DNA of 64,000 nt from Microvelia longipes (taxonomy: Eukaryota; Arthropoda; Insecta; Hemiptera; Veliidae), in contig JACMZG010001913.1 in the NCBI GenBank assembly GCA_018340805.1, positions 3,611,504 through 3,675,503 of the forward strand, read 5' to 3'. The notes under the pieces are model-generated. The model had not been told where the DNA came from. It searched no databases and saw only the letters and a program-made list of their open reading frames with translations. A program made the translations under genes and the position numbers. Every line of letters begins with the position of its first letter. The first letter of the stretch is position 1. Below are positions 32,648 to 43,423 of the stretch, one piece after another.

Positions 32648-33362
32648 TAGTCCAAGAGGCCGGTCTAAAAAATGTGACTCATTTTGTATGACTTCAAACC
32701 AAATTTTTCTGAAAATATACTTTAAATTATGAAGGAAAAGCATAGTCTGCCTATCCAAAGTGGAGCCCTTCATATGAATGCACTAGCTCAAATTATTAGA
32801 AAATTGCACAAATTCCAGGTTTTTTTTGCAATATTGTGGTTCCCTGTAGGTCATGAAGAGAAAATTTTTTAAAGGTTATAAAATTGCATGTAACTGATAA
32901 ATCGAGTGTCTTTTCATCGAAATCTGATAACTACAACTAAATACAATTTGTTTTGACATTTCTTAAATAACTAAAAAAATGCACAGAAAGTCTATATTTT
33001 TTTAAAGTAATTAGCTGACTTTGCATAAATTAACCATTGTTTTGGTGTTTTTGAAAGAGCCATAACTTTGGTTGTAGTCATTTGATTTTGATGATTAAAC
33101 ACTCGTTTTTTATAAAAAAACGATATTAAACATTTTTATCAGCTTTAAAAAATGTTCTCTTCATGTTTTGCACACGACCCACAGGGAACCACTTATTTCA
33201 AGAAAACTGAAATGTGTGCGATTTAATAAAATTTTGAGCATGTGCAATCATATGAAGGACTCCACTCTGGATTGGCAGGCTATGTTTTTTCTTCATAATT
33301 TAAAGTATATTTAAAAAAAAATGATTTAAAGTTTCAAAATGAGTCACATTTTTTCAGGTCCG
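32648..33362. mobile_element. MITE family M3, copy 2
   Basis: TIRs 'agtccaagaggccggtct' followed by 'aaaaaatgtgac', and right 'gtcacattttttcaggtcc'. The body matches copy 1 block by block ('catagtctgcctatcc', 'tttcaagaaaactgaaatg'). Confidence 0.78.
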
Positions 33363-33414
33363 AAATAATTCATTTCCATTTACAAATTATTTATAAATAA
33401 GCAAAAAATCTGGT

Positions 33415-33860
33415 ATGGGGTACCTCGGAAGTTTTTCTCTCCGAATCGGATTCGCTATGCTTATCCACACTTCCGGACTCGCTTCACTTTTCCTCGGACA
33501 GGAAATCAATCCGTTTCATTCCTAGCGGTCACCCATCCTGACAATGACATAGCTCAATGTTGCTTAACATTTATGATCCCTTGATATACTTGCCATATTA
33601 AAGCAAAGTACACTTATTTATTTCATAAAGGAATACACTTGCACCAAATTTCAACACTATGGGATTATTTTGCAATTATTGCATTAAAAAAACATTTATA
33701 TGTCATTCGATAAAAATTGAACTAATGCTGATAATGAGATGCAACTCGGCACATATGTTGCTCTTATATGTTAATACATGGCTGCCTAATCTCTAACTTA
33801 TCAATATATGTTTCCCTGTTTTGTAATATTTTTCCGACATACCTGTGGTATAAATGAGAA
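33415..33860 (-). repeat. Dispersed repeat R, minus strand, with 5S rRNA-like segment
   Basis: GA-rich tail at 33415-33505, then the 5S-like block at 33519-33570, then the AT-rich body reaching the 'gcaactcggcacatatg' block. Order and orientation match 7480-8110 in reverse. Confidence 0.7.
33519..33570 (-). pseudogene. 5S rRNA-like segment (A box to C box)
   Basis: The minus strand reads gttaagcaacattgagc, then 'gtcaggatgggtgaccgc' and 'taggaatg'. This matches the 5S rRNA internal promoter region, where genuine 5S has GGATGGG(T/A)GACCGCNTGGGAA. The 5' third of 5S is absent. Confidence 0.75.
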
Positions 33861-34194
33861 AGAGTCATAATCATGTTTTTGGGGGGCTGAATCCAATTAT
33901 ACCGATCCTCTCTAAATAACCAAAAAGTCAAACGAACCTTGGTTAAAAAATGGAAAACATATTTATCATAAATTTAGAGTGGGGTGTCGTTTTCAGTGTT
34001 TCATGGGACTCTTTGTGTAATGAATGACACTGGATAAGAGATGATATGACCACTCTAGGTTACTGGAAAACCTATGATGCCAAAGTAAATACCAGAAATC
34101 CTAAAATATGGTTAGAAAACAACATAAAGTGGTAGCAAACAACATATGGTATTCATTCTCAGCCCCAGGCTGAGAATGAAATGAAATCCTTTCA

Positions 34195-34570
34195 CGTGCC
34201 GTTCTTTGAAAGGGACGGTAAGCCGGTAGTTCCGAGCCTTTGCGATGTCAGTATCTTGTAAAAGATCCCTAACCCTAAATGGGCAAAATATTGGACCCTA
34301 AATTGTAATTTATATTAAATATATATATTTCTACCTTATGGTTTTGAGAGCAGGAAAGTCTGGCATTGAGGCACGTGTTGTTTCTAGTTAAAGCTATAGA
34401 AACTTAGAGTAAAATCAAGCCTCTTCTGTGAATTAGAAGTAAAATGCCTGTACTAGGACACTCATAAGGCAGAACACTATCTTCTATCTAAGGAAGTCAG
34501 CAAAAAGGGCCCAACTATGCGGCCTATTTGCAAGGTGGTCTATCACCTCTCTGTAATTACTATCACTATT
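34195..34570 (+). mobile_element. SINE-A, 5'-truncated
   Basis: It retains 'ggtaagccggtagttccgag', 'aaaagatccctaacccta', 'ggcacgtgttgtttctag', 'actatcttctatctaagg' and the tail 'tctatcacctctctg' plus 'taattactatcac'. This tail is the likely source of the minisatellite at 58870. Confidence 0.65.
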
Positions 34571-35090
34571 ACTTTCCTTTGAAAAATCCAGGCAAATCAA
34601 GTAATGAGTAGAGCTCTAAGTGTTTCTACTATGAAGCGTGAATAAAAAACCGGTGTTAAGATAAACACTCTGGCAGCTACGATGTAACACACACATGACT
34701 CTTGGGAGGTCCTAAAAACAACAGATAATTCAGTTTAAATCTTAGTTTTCAAGTTTTAGTTACAGTATATATAAAGAAATGTAAAAATTAATTCAGTTAT
34801 ACTTCTATCGATTAAATCAAGAGACCTCGGGCACGTTGGATGCTCTACGGCCTCAGCACTTGGTGCCTCAGTCGCTACCCAGCATCTGTGCTAGGGACTG
34901 CCTTGCGACCACATGTTTGTTGTCTTATATATTTTTGTCATATTATTGGTTTATTTTATTCATTATATTATTGGTTATTATTTAGTTAAATCTCTCCTCG
35001 TCTGTCAAAGAGCTATATTAGTTCAAAATGTTACGTCTATTACTGTAAGTTTTCCATGTGTTTCTATTTAATTCTCTATAATTTTGTGTG

Positions 35091-35092
<2 letters not shown>

Positions 35093-35165
<73 letters not shown>
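35093..35165. repeat. (TA)n microsatellite
   Basis: Alternating TA, about 70 bp. Confidence 0.95.
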
Positions 35166-35168
<3 letters not shown>

Positions 35169-36184
35169 GTTGATCTGTGAATACCCCCTTCATAAAAAAA
35201 AGACATCCCCTCTTTATGACCCTGACCTCATTTTTAGAAATTTGCTAAAAATACCTCCTCAGCTCCATGAACCCAACCTCATCAGCGCAATTTTGCTTAG
35301 GAAATTCGCAAAAAGTTGAAAAAAGTATGTAGATTTCTATTCTGTTTGTTAAATTTTATGTGTTGTGAGAGGAACAAAGATATTTATTTATTATCATTAT
35401 TTTCTACTGAGCTACTTATTTTACGAGTTTTTTTTAACAACTTCCCACTTATATCTTAACAATTAAGAATGCTTAGTCATTAATTTCTTAACTCCCATGT
35501 TGTTAATTAATTTTTTTTAATTTGTTTAATTGTTTACAATTTCAAGTCTGGCCTTTCCTCTATTTGGATTTAGGTTCGTATGATATTTATAAGTTTTTTT
35601 TAGTTTAAACTGTTAATTGCTTGTTTTTGTGTAGTGGACTGGTGCTTTTATGTGTTAGTTAGATTGAGTTCAAAAAACATAAATTTTGGTTACTGCTGGC
35701 TGTAGGGGTAAGCAAATCTACGATAGGGTCATTCCTAGCAAAATTAAAAATTTATGATATGTTAGCTATTTGTTGTCTTTCGCAAATACTGATAGGAAAT
35801 GGTTGAATTTTGTCTATATCTTAATCCTCCGTGTGTTGGCAATGCTTGTTCATTTCTTTAAAAAAATAGCATTCTTTTCGAATGTTGGATAAATTTTGAA
35901 ATAATTTTAACTTGTTTGTTAATTGAGATAACTAAAAAAAAAAATAACAGCTGTTGTAACCAGGGAACTGTGTCTTTATTAATTGATTCAAAGTAAAATA
36001 ATAGAGATGGAACGATAGAAGTCATCAGACATTGAACCAAAATATAATATGAAGTAATATATAATTTAAAATTATATAAAACTGTATTTATTTTATGTTT
36101 ATAATGTGATGACTTGTTATATCTATTGTTAGCATATGTAATTAATAAATATATTATTATTATTATTATTACTACTACAAGATT
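35166..36184. other. AT-rich intronic sequence
   Basis: No exon or element is recognised. It ends in a short (ATT)n run at 36155-36171. Confidence 0.5.
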
Positions 36185-36400
36185 GGGTTAAGCGACTCCC
36201 CAGCATGCCACTCCTGCCCTACAATAGACGAAACAGTAGAATATATCTTACTAGACTGTACCAAATACAAGACAGAACGGACAAAATTATATCAAGATGT
36301 CAAAGACAATACTGAAAAAAACAAGACTCTGCTCTTCTCAAAATTAAAAAATATAATAAATACACTCAAATTTGTAAATAAAATTAACTATTCCCCTTAG
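36185..36400 (+). mobile_element. Non-LTR retrotransposon C-terminal zinc-knuckle fossil
   Basis: The frame reads GLSDSPACHSCPTIDETVEY, then ILLDCTKYKTERTKLYQDV, to a stop at 36398. The C-x2-C...E-x-ILLxC-x2-Y pattern is the cysteine motif at the end of ORF2 in I/R1/Jockey-type elements. Only this tip remains. Confidence 0.7.
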
Positions 36401-36680
36401 CCTCAAAAAAATCTAGAGACCAAACCTTAGCAGTTAAACCTTCAAACGTAAAAAAAAGTAATTACATAACCTTTACACCCAGGACCTGCGAGTCCGATCA
36501 ACCTGATTGAGGTTTTTCTGTGGTTTCCCTTAATTTTACAGGCAAATGCCAGGTTGAATCATCAAAAGTCAGTCCTCAGACCTGCATAGGCAACCTTTTT
36601 GAAACTCCTGCAAACTACCTTTACAATATTAACCTATTCAAACTCTTGGGGGATATCCAACCTAAGATGCTATTATTGTT
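36401..36680. other. Intronic sequence, nothing recognised
   Basis: No coding or repeat landmark is evident. Near 36700-36770 a piece of repeat S ('tcaactattcatgttttg') begins. Confidence 0.4.
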
Positions 36681-36789
36681 TATACATGATTATTCTTGAA
36701 AATATAACGATAAAATTATTGTATTGCGTCAACTATTCATGTTTTGAAAAACTTGGAAGTATCAAATGGTAGATAAAATTGTTTTGTAA

Positions 36790-37070
36790 AATTTTTACTT
36801 TTCCTCATTTATACCATAGGTGTATAAGAAAAGTATTGTGTTTGCAATAAAAAATCCGAAACTGGGATGAAACCGGAATTATCCATTTCAGATGTTTTTA
36901 GAACCTCCTGAGAGGTTTTCTCTAAGTTTTTTGTCTAAAATAAGAATATTAATCACAGATATTCTTTAAGAAACAATGAATCATTGGTGTTACCTATCTG
37001 TAGAACAACTTTCCGAAGTAGGGAGGACGAGCATTGCGAATCCGATATGATGAGAAAAAGTTGTAAGTAT
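36790..37070 (+). repeat. Fragments of repeat R
   Basis: 'tttttacttttcctcattta', 'aatccgaaactgggatga' and the GA-rich block 'agggaggacgagcattgcga' match 1-200. Confidence 0.6.
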
Positions 37071-37369
37071 TTCTTAAGTTTTTAAAGTGTACCTTCATAT
37101 TTTATAAAATTTTATTGGAAAATATAATGTTACCAATAATTTTCTCACAACGCAACAATAATTGTAAGGGACTTAATTTTGTGTCGCAATCCAAGGGTTG
37201 AGAATCGCTGCTCATTTTGAAGCATCACATTGTTCATCCATGATGTCCTACATACCTGATGGTGTGGTGGAAGAGAAAGTGTTGAAATTGTCATATACTA
37301 TTTCTTGGTCACTACTGGAAAACCTAAAATTTCAAAAGTAACTTATAGGTTCAATGTGTAGGACATGGA

Positions 37370-37607
37370 ATAATAATAATAATAATAATAATAATGTCTG
37401 TTTTAGGGCCTTTCGGCCCTTCAGGGTATTTGCCATGCGAGAACTAAAGTTTTACTATCCTTTACTATACTCAAAGTAAAGCTAAAGTTGGCGAAATCTT
37501 TTTACAACAAATTCTATTCATAAAACTGAGAGCATAGCCCGGGTTGTGAACCCCACACCTCCAGTGCCGAAGTCCAGTACTATACGACCGCGACGGAGGC
37601 AGATAGG
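37370..37607 (-). mobile_element. SINE-B, minus strand, with (TAA)n tail
   Basis: The tail (TAA)n lies at 37370-37395, next to 'gttttagggcctttcggccc', then the body 'agttggcgaaatcttttta' and the tRNA-like head at 37540-37605 ('gactatacgaccgcgacgg' region). Orientation is minus. Confidence 0.75.
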
Positions 37608-37959
37608 ATAAGGAATATATCTTAAATATATCTTTAAGTAGACTTACCTTGTTTATTGATACTATTAGTTCTTGTGGTGCCTGTGCTGTTAGCTTGAGTG
37701 TTGCCCTGTCTGCTGATGATGACATTTAGTCAAAACAGATCCAGGAACAAACAAATAGCTTTTTTTTTAATTCGATAACCTGTTAAATAGTGATGACAGT
37801 TAACTCAGTAGAAGTTTGTGTTTTTTGAGCTCAGATAAGTAGAGTAATCTGTACTTAGTTGTTAAGATGTAAAAAGGAATGTGACGGTAAATTATCTGGT
37901 GAAGGTTTGTAAACTTATTAATCCATCTGATTAAAGCAGTTTTTATTCATTGTAAAAAC

Positions 37960-38330
37960 AAAGCGGGTTCGGTGTTCCTGGGAAATTTTTCTCTCCACAT
38001 CAGATTATCAACTTCACTACTACTTCACTACTACACTACTTCACTACTTCACTACTACTTCCCTCCTTCTCAGACAGTAAATTAATTAGTTTTATCCCCA
38101 GCAGTCACCCATCCAGGCACTGACTTTACTCAATGCTGCTTAACTTTTATAATCCAACAAAAATCATTGATATACTTGCCATATTGTAACGAAATACTTA
38201 TTTATTTAATGAACTGTAGCTATGTAGGCTCTATACCCCTTAGTAGAGTTACCCTTAGTTGCACAAACAGTCTTAGATTGACTATCATGACTAAATATGA
38301 TATTTATAGCACAACATTAATTACATTTAT
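37960..38330 (-). repeat. Dispersed repeat R, minus strand, with CTACTT minisatellite
   Basis: The GA-rich end is interrupted by a short 'cttcactacta' tandem array (about 38010-38062). The 5S-like block is at 38092-38148, followed by the AT-rich body. Confidence 0.65.
38092..38148 (-). pseudogene. 5S rRNA-like segment, best preserved copy
   Basis: The minus strand reads gttaagcagcattgag, then 'gtcagtgcctggatggg' and 'tgactgctgggga'. The A box, intermediate element and C box of 5S are in the right order and spacing. Confidence 0.78.
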
Positions 38331-38394
38331 ACAGCATAAATTACATCATAATTTAATATTTTTTAAAATAAAAAAATAATATTATCATAATATT

Positions 38395-39090
38395 TTTTTA
38401 TTTATTTACATACTTAAGGTTACATACATATTACAAAGTTTCTCAATTGTCAAAATGTAACGATGAAATGATATGAGTAAAATTAGTTGGACGTAATCCA
38501 TTGTCAGTACTATTTACAATTAACGACGTTTCGGGAGCAGGTACTTCTCCCATCATCAGGTTCGTCTTGAGAAAGACGGTGTTTGAGTCAAGTGTTGGGT
38601 GTTAGGACTTTAACCTAACTTCGTAGGCAGGTATCAACGACTTGTTATGCACTTTGAAACCTTGTCTACGATGGGGCCTACGACGGTGTGTGAGTCAAGT
38701 GTTGGGTGTTAGGACTTTAACCTAACTTCGTAGACAGGTATCAACGACACCTTTTACAATTTACATACGTTAATTGTAAATAGTACTGACAATGGATTAC
38801 GTCCAACTAATTTTACTCATAATGCACCATTGTCACAAACTTTCACGTCTAAGATGAAATGATAAAAACAAAATTGATTGTAAATTATTACCCTGACTGC
38901 ATAACTTGAATAACAAACTTGATAAAAAAATCAAAAAACTGTAACATTACAAAACATTTAGGGTGGCATCACTAAGTTAAAAACTTTAACTTAGAAACTT
39001 AGCTAAAAACTTGTTAACATTATAATAGGCTTTCTCAAGCTACAATGTTTTAATGCTTTTTTTGAAAGTTTTGGGTTCAACTATTGAAGT
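38395..39090 (-). mobile_element. Non-LTR retrotransposon 3' end, interrupted by a foldback element
   Basis: Flanks 38395-38472 and 38840-39090 match 4158-4560: a tatttatttacata tail, 'caaagtttctcaattgtc', and the coding tip with 'aggctttctcaagc' and 'aatgctttttttgaaagttt'. It is interrupted by element F2. Confidence 0.7.
38473..38830. mobile_element. Foldback element F2 nested in the retrotransposon 3' end
   Basis: Inverted arms of about 50 bp: 'gagtaaaattagttggacg', 'taatccattgtcagtact' and 'atttacaattaacg', mirrored at 38765-38821. Inside are two direct units of about 75 bp ('gagtcaagtgttgggtgtta'). At the inner edge of the left arm the minus strand shows CTGATGAT, stem GGGAG/CTCCC, GAAACGTC (38529-38559). 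Confidence 0.8.
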
Positions 39091-39102
39091 AGTAATTATA
39101 TA

Positions 39103-39114
39103 TATTATTATATA

Positions 39115-39193
<79 letters not shown>

Positions 39194-39198
39194 ATATT
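39103..39198. repeat. (TA)n microsatellite
   Basis: Alternating TA, about 95 bp. Confidence 0.95.
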
Positions 39199-39984
39199 GC
39201 ACTTAAGTTATCCACAATGCATTTTCAACCTAACCATCTTGATGATGTAGTGTCCTCTGCTACGTTTGACTATATGGCTGATAATGTCTCACTAAATATT
39301 ATGATTCAGTACAATTGTTTGTTTTATCTGCATGTATTACAAATTTCTTTTTTAATGGTGGTGGTGGATTATTATGAATGATTTAAACTGCACATTATTT
39401 CTGCACTTTTGTCACATTTTATAAGCTATGAGCAATATTTATTCAGATGTGGAGAGTTCTAATTCAATTAAACAGCACTTGTCTCTCCTCAACTGTATGA
39501 TTAGTTGTAATGCATAGCCAGCTTTCGACCTTAACAGCTTTCATCAGTGCCAGTTGTCTGTTATTATCCGAAAAGAAAAAGAGGAAAGACCAAGAAGAAC
39601 TAGATTTGTGTTGTTGGTCCTGATGATGATAGTTAAGGTCAAAAGCTAGCTATGTGTTGTAACTAATTATATGCTCGTGGAAAGACAAAGTCTGTTTAAT
39701 TTAATAAACTGCAGCTTTGTGGGCTCTGTACTTCTTAGTTGTACCAACAGTCTTAGTATGACTATCATGACTAAACATGACATCTTTAATCAGCAGAAGT
39801 AGTTTTGTTGGTAATACTACCTAATGACATGGTTACCAACTTATAGCAAGAACTTGGTAGCATTATATCAGTGTCTTGAGAGTAATATAGGATAGATGGT
39901 GTTGGATTTTATTACTCTCCTTTGTAAATTAAGCAGTATACTAATCTAGATGATAGCATTTTGAAATACTTTACCAAATGAATA
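39199..39984. other. Intronic sequence with two foldback-type cores
   Basis: Near 39527-39553 (minus) and 39620-39645 (plus) lie inverted copies of a 'gcactgatga...ggtcgaaagc' type block. They flank about 60 bp of unrelated sequence and may mark a small foldback element (about 39480-39690; 'attagttgtaatgcatag' mirrors 'tatgtgttgtaactaat'). No gene. Confidence 0.5.
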
Positions 39985-40262
39985 CTCAGTAGTTTCACTA
40001 TATAATTGTGCAAGACACCTAGGAAACAACAAGATGTAACAAGCAAGATGCAATGCTTCATCTGGGAACTGTTCCATCATTCGACATTCGTCATCATTGA
40101 TGACTCAACATAATGTTATGTCCCACTCTGTTTCGTTACGTATAACTCATCAGGGTGCTGACAGAGTCTGAACTGTGCTTGTTACATTTCCTAGGTGTCG
40201 CTCGCACAATTATATTGTGTTACTATTCATGTTTTCCAAAACTCGGTGGTATCAAATGATAC
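39985..40262. mobile_element. Repeat S copy
   Basis: Landmarks 'gcttcatctgggaactg', 'aactcatcagggtgctg' and 'acaattatattgtgttac'. The ends mirror each other ('tataattgtgcaagacacc' and 'ggtgtcgctcgcacaatta'). Confidence 0.65.
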
Positions 40263-40589
40263 TGAGTAGTTTCTTTGCCGAAAAGTACTGTTAGTACAAT
40301 CAGAGTGTTGACTGTCTTATCTATATGATTTAACGTTTAACGAACATTGTCTCATATTTATTGTAACATTACAGTGAGTTATACTGGGGAAATAAAACTA
40401 AATCTCATTATCTTAGAGACGTGATCAGCCTTGTCTGAGACTGATCCAGTTCTATTGATATTAATGTTTAAAAAGTGGTAACATATCGGAGTAAACATAT
40501 CGGAGAATCTGATATGTTTCTCAAGTTTTATTTGTGATGTATGGAAGCTCAGTTTTGTAAGATCATTATGATGAAGATGAAGGGGGGGA

Positions 40590-40985
40590 CACATGTGTCA
40601 ATCTCCACATGACTCTTGTTCAAGCTCCACATGACTCCATGTCAATCTCCACATGACTTATGTGTCAAAAAGCTCCCCACCATGTGTCAACTCCACATGA
40701 CTTATGTGTCCAGCTCCGACCATGACCATGGTCAAGCTCCACATAACTCATGTGTCAAGCTCTCACATGACTCATTGTTCGAGCTCCCATGACTCATGTG
40801 TCAAGCTCCACATGACTCATGTGTCAAGCTCCACATGACTCATGTGTCAACTCAATGACTTCAGTGTTCAATCTCACATGACTCATGTGTCATCTCCATA
40901 TGACTCATTGTGTCAATCTCCACAGACTCATGTGTCATCTCCACATGACTCATGTCAAGCTCCTTGACGTCATGATTATGTAGAG
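40590..40985. repeat. 23-bp minisatellite, about 17 units, ragged
   Basis: The unit is close to CTCCACATGACTCATGTGTC plus AAG. Many units lack one or two bases, especially in CC and AA runs. This is consistent with read errors in this part of the assembly. Confidence 0.9.
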
Positions 40986-41046
40986 CTTAGTTTCATGCAT
41001 AGCATGTACATTTTCATTTTGCCATTCAGTGGGATATTTTAGCAGT

Positions 41047-41820
41047 GCATTCATAGAGATATTCATTACTAGAGAGGCCCTATAGGTAAATCAAAGAGCA
41101 TAAACTATTAGAGGGAGGATAACAACATCTTATCATTCCTTGGGTACTAGGTGCCCGAACGGCCATTGGTGTGATCTTTTTTATTTGCTAATAATACATA
41201 ACAATTTCACGTAAATATACATTATTTTTCGACTATTTTGTTTTAATCCCGTAAAATGAATAAAATGAAGTTTTAGAATTATCATCTAGTGCAATTATTC
41301 TTTATTGTTTAGTTTGACATAAAGTGTTTAAATGTGTCACACTGAAGAAAATGTCGCGTTAGAGAATGCATGCTACAATAGAAGTTTAGAGGTTGGGGAT
41401 ATCTATTCTTCTCTCGGGAGCTATAGTAGGGGTAATACAGTTAAGGGGCACCTATGGAACTGTCTCACTTTTAGACCCCTTATCACTGTGTTAATCGGGT
41501 CTTAACTCCTTCTAATAGTTTTAGTCTCTTTGGGTAAATTATGATACACAAAATAGTACCCCTGCCACCTTCGCTTATAAATATAATCAAATAATCAGTA
41601 CAAAATTATTAATCTTATATAGTAAAACGTTAAATAATAACAAATCAAAACAACAACTCAATGTGCGGGAAACTGTAATACATTTATCATTATAACCTTA
41701 ACTCCCATCATGAAGGAGGTTTCAATGAGGTCACACAAAGCCCCTGAGTGCCCCAAAGATGTTTTAGGTTTCTTGATGTATTTAGATAGACTATGCCCCC
41801 TCTAGTTCTTATATCTCTAA
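41047..41820. mobile_element. MITE M4 fragments
   Basis: A left tip at 41047-41090 ('catagagatattcattact'). A nearly full inverted copy at about 41545-41820 ('cttcgcttataaatata', 'tgaaggaggtttcaatgagg', ending 'ctagttcttatatctct'). Confidence 0.65.
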
Positions 41821-41878
41821 GAGTGCATTCATATTATGCTTTGTGTCATGACTATGTGTTTTGTTTTCCCCCCACCAG

Positions 41879-42037
41879 CTCCTGATACAATAAAAAGGCA
41901 AGCAGTTCTATGTCACAGAGTACTGAGGACTCTTCAACAAGTAGCTCAGTACCCTGATAACCTGAGCGAGAGACCTGGAAGCTGTTCTAATTTCTATTGG
42001 CGCATCAATGAACCCTTCTAGCTTCCTACAATAAAAG
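41879..42037 (+). CDS. RALGAPB: RALGAPB coding exon 3, with internal frame damage
   Basis: The acceptor (cccccaccag) and donor (ATAAAAG|gtattt) keep phase 1 in and out, and the length (159) is a multiple of three. The first part reads correctly (IKRQAVLCHRVLRTLQQV, then DNLSER; vertebrate LQVLRAIQKL...ARE). After that the family has a TWEVLLLFLLQINDILL-like stretch, but here the three forward frames must be combined to see it: the straight frame gives GSCSNFYWRINEPF and a stop at 42018. Two codons fewer than the family and several missing bases at runs (GG, TT, CC, AA) explain it. Either the assembly has uncorrected deletions or this allele is broken. All flanking exons are intact. Confidence 0.8.
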
Positions 42038-42046
42038 GTATTTAAT

Positions 42047-42844
42047 TTAATACACCACGCAAAATCGAATTGACGCGCGCCAATAATCTGTGAGGAAAGA
42101 ATTCTATTGGTTAACCGACACGATTCTTCCCCTCCACTCATGCCAACCTCAGTTTAAAAAAATACCTTTTTCGTAAATAAAATCATAAAAAGGCAACACT
42201 GGTTGTAAATATTGTAACCTCGCGTCGCTTTTTTCCCTCATTGTGCATATTTCTGTTTTGAGTTCGTTTCGTTTTATTCCAATCTGTTCAATTCATCCAA
42301 TTATTGCGGAGTTGTAATATGATCTGAATGTCTATATTTGACGTATGGACATTGATGTATTCTCCAAGCATTTCTTGCTATTTGAGTACAGCGCAGGGTC
42401 TGTGGTCTGTCAACCAAGACACATTTTTTTTTTGGAAAATGCCATGTCTTTCAATAGCTGGCATTCTTGACTTTTGTAAGTTATGAATGCATATTGTGTC
42501 ATATTATTTTTATAATATGAAACAATACGCTTTCAATTATACAAACTTGACACAAAAAAGCAGTTTGTTTTGGAAAAAAGTAATTATAGCTGACGTTTTA
42601 TTTAAATCGTCAAATTTATCATAGAACTATTATGATCCATTGCCTTACGTAATAACACTTTAACTCCACTTAATTCTTACTTCCCGAGCAAATTTAAAGC
42701 AACACTTATTGATACATTTATATGATACAACAGAGTAGGGATTTTTTGTTACTTAAAAGAAGGGATTTTTTTGTTAAAGAGGGTTGAAAGCATTGAGATT
42801 TTGGCGCGCTGTCAATTGATTTTAGCCGTGTGTCGTATTATATG
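42047..42844. mobile_element. MITE family M1, copy 3, beginning 10 bp after the exon 3 donor
   Basis: The left TIR is damaged ('acaccacgcaaaatcgaatt'), the right TIR intact ('ttgattttagccgtgtgtcg' then 'tattatat'). The element fills most of intron 3. Confidence 0.75.
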
Positions 42845-43186
42845 GATTTTGATTGCTGACCTGTTGATGTTTTTTTTTAAATAAAATAAAGACAAGAGGG
42901 CTTGGTCGTTCTAAAAACCTGCTCAATAGTACAAAAGACCTTGACTTCAAAATATACAACATAGATGCCACTCGACAGAACTTAATTAGAAAATGACTTA
43001 GTGTGAAAGCCGTCCCTTACTCTTTAAACTAGCTTGGATTTTTGTGGAGAGACTTCTTCCTCTTTTATTAAGATGAACTCCATGAACGCTCACCTTAGTT
43101 CTAAAATTGTTAAGTTTCTCCCTTGACTTAGTTATCCCCCCCCCAAACAAAATGTTTCTGACAATAAATTATTTATTTATTTCCAG
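42845..43186. other. Remainder of RALGAPB intron 3
   Basis: AT-rich sequence ending in a good branch/pyrimidine region and acceptor (tttatttccag). Confidence 0.6.
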
Positions 43187-43423
43187 ATGATGTCGGGGAT
43201 CAGCTCTGTGAGAGAGTACTTTCAGTATTATTCGAGGTTTGGTTGGAAGCCTGTAGCTCTTCCTGGTTCCCTCCGCCTCCTTTATGGCGTACTCTGCGAG
43301 ACATGGCACAAACCTGGCGCCACAGACTGCCTTTGGTGCATCACTGGAACAGGGTTAATCTGGCACTGACTCACCGTCTTATTGCATTCTTACTGGGTCC
43401 TCAGTTCCCAATCCACCATTATA
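43187..43423 (+). CDS. RALGAPB: RALGAPB coding exon 4
   Basis: The exon joins exon 3 in phase 1 and reads DVGDQLCERVLSVLFEVW, PPPPLWRTLRDMAQTWRH and HWNRVNLALTHRLIAFLLGP, then QFPIHHY. The vertebrate counterpart has NLAEKLIGVLFEVW, PPYWKTAKEMVANWRH and CALTSRLLRFTYGPSFPP. It is the best conserved of the exons here. It ends in phase 1 before gtgagt. Confidence 0.95.

Larger units (their letters stand above)
29015..41878 (+). other. RALGAPB: RALGAPB intron 2 (about 12.9 kb)
   Basis: It holds most of the repeats listed between 29 and 41.8 kb. The stretches 29040-30570, 30740-31480, 31570-32390 and 34600-35080 are AT-rich with no recognised gene; a tRNA-like box-B string ('cgggtttgaaccctagtc') occurs at about 30060-30080. 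Confidence 0.85.

Noticed and set aside
43187..43369. ORF starting ATGATGTCGGGG read as a separate 60-codon gene
   Set aside because: It is an out-of-frame reading of RALGAPB exon 4; the correct frame matches the family.
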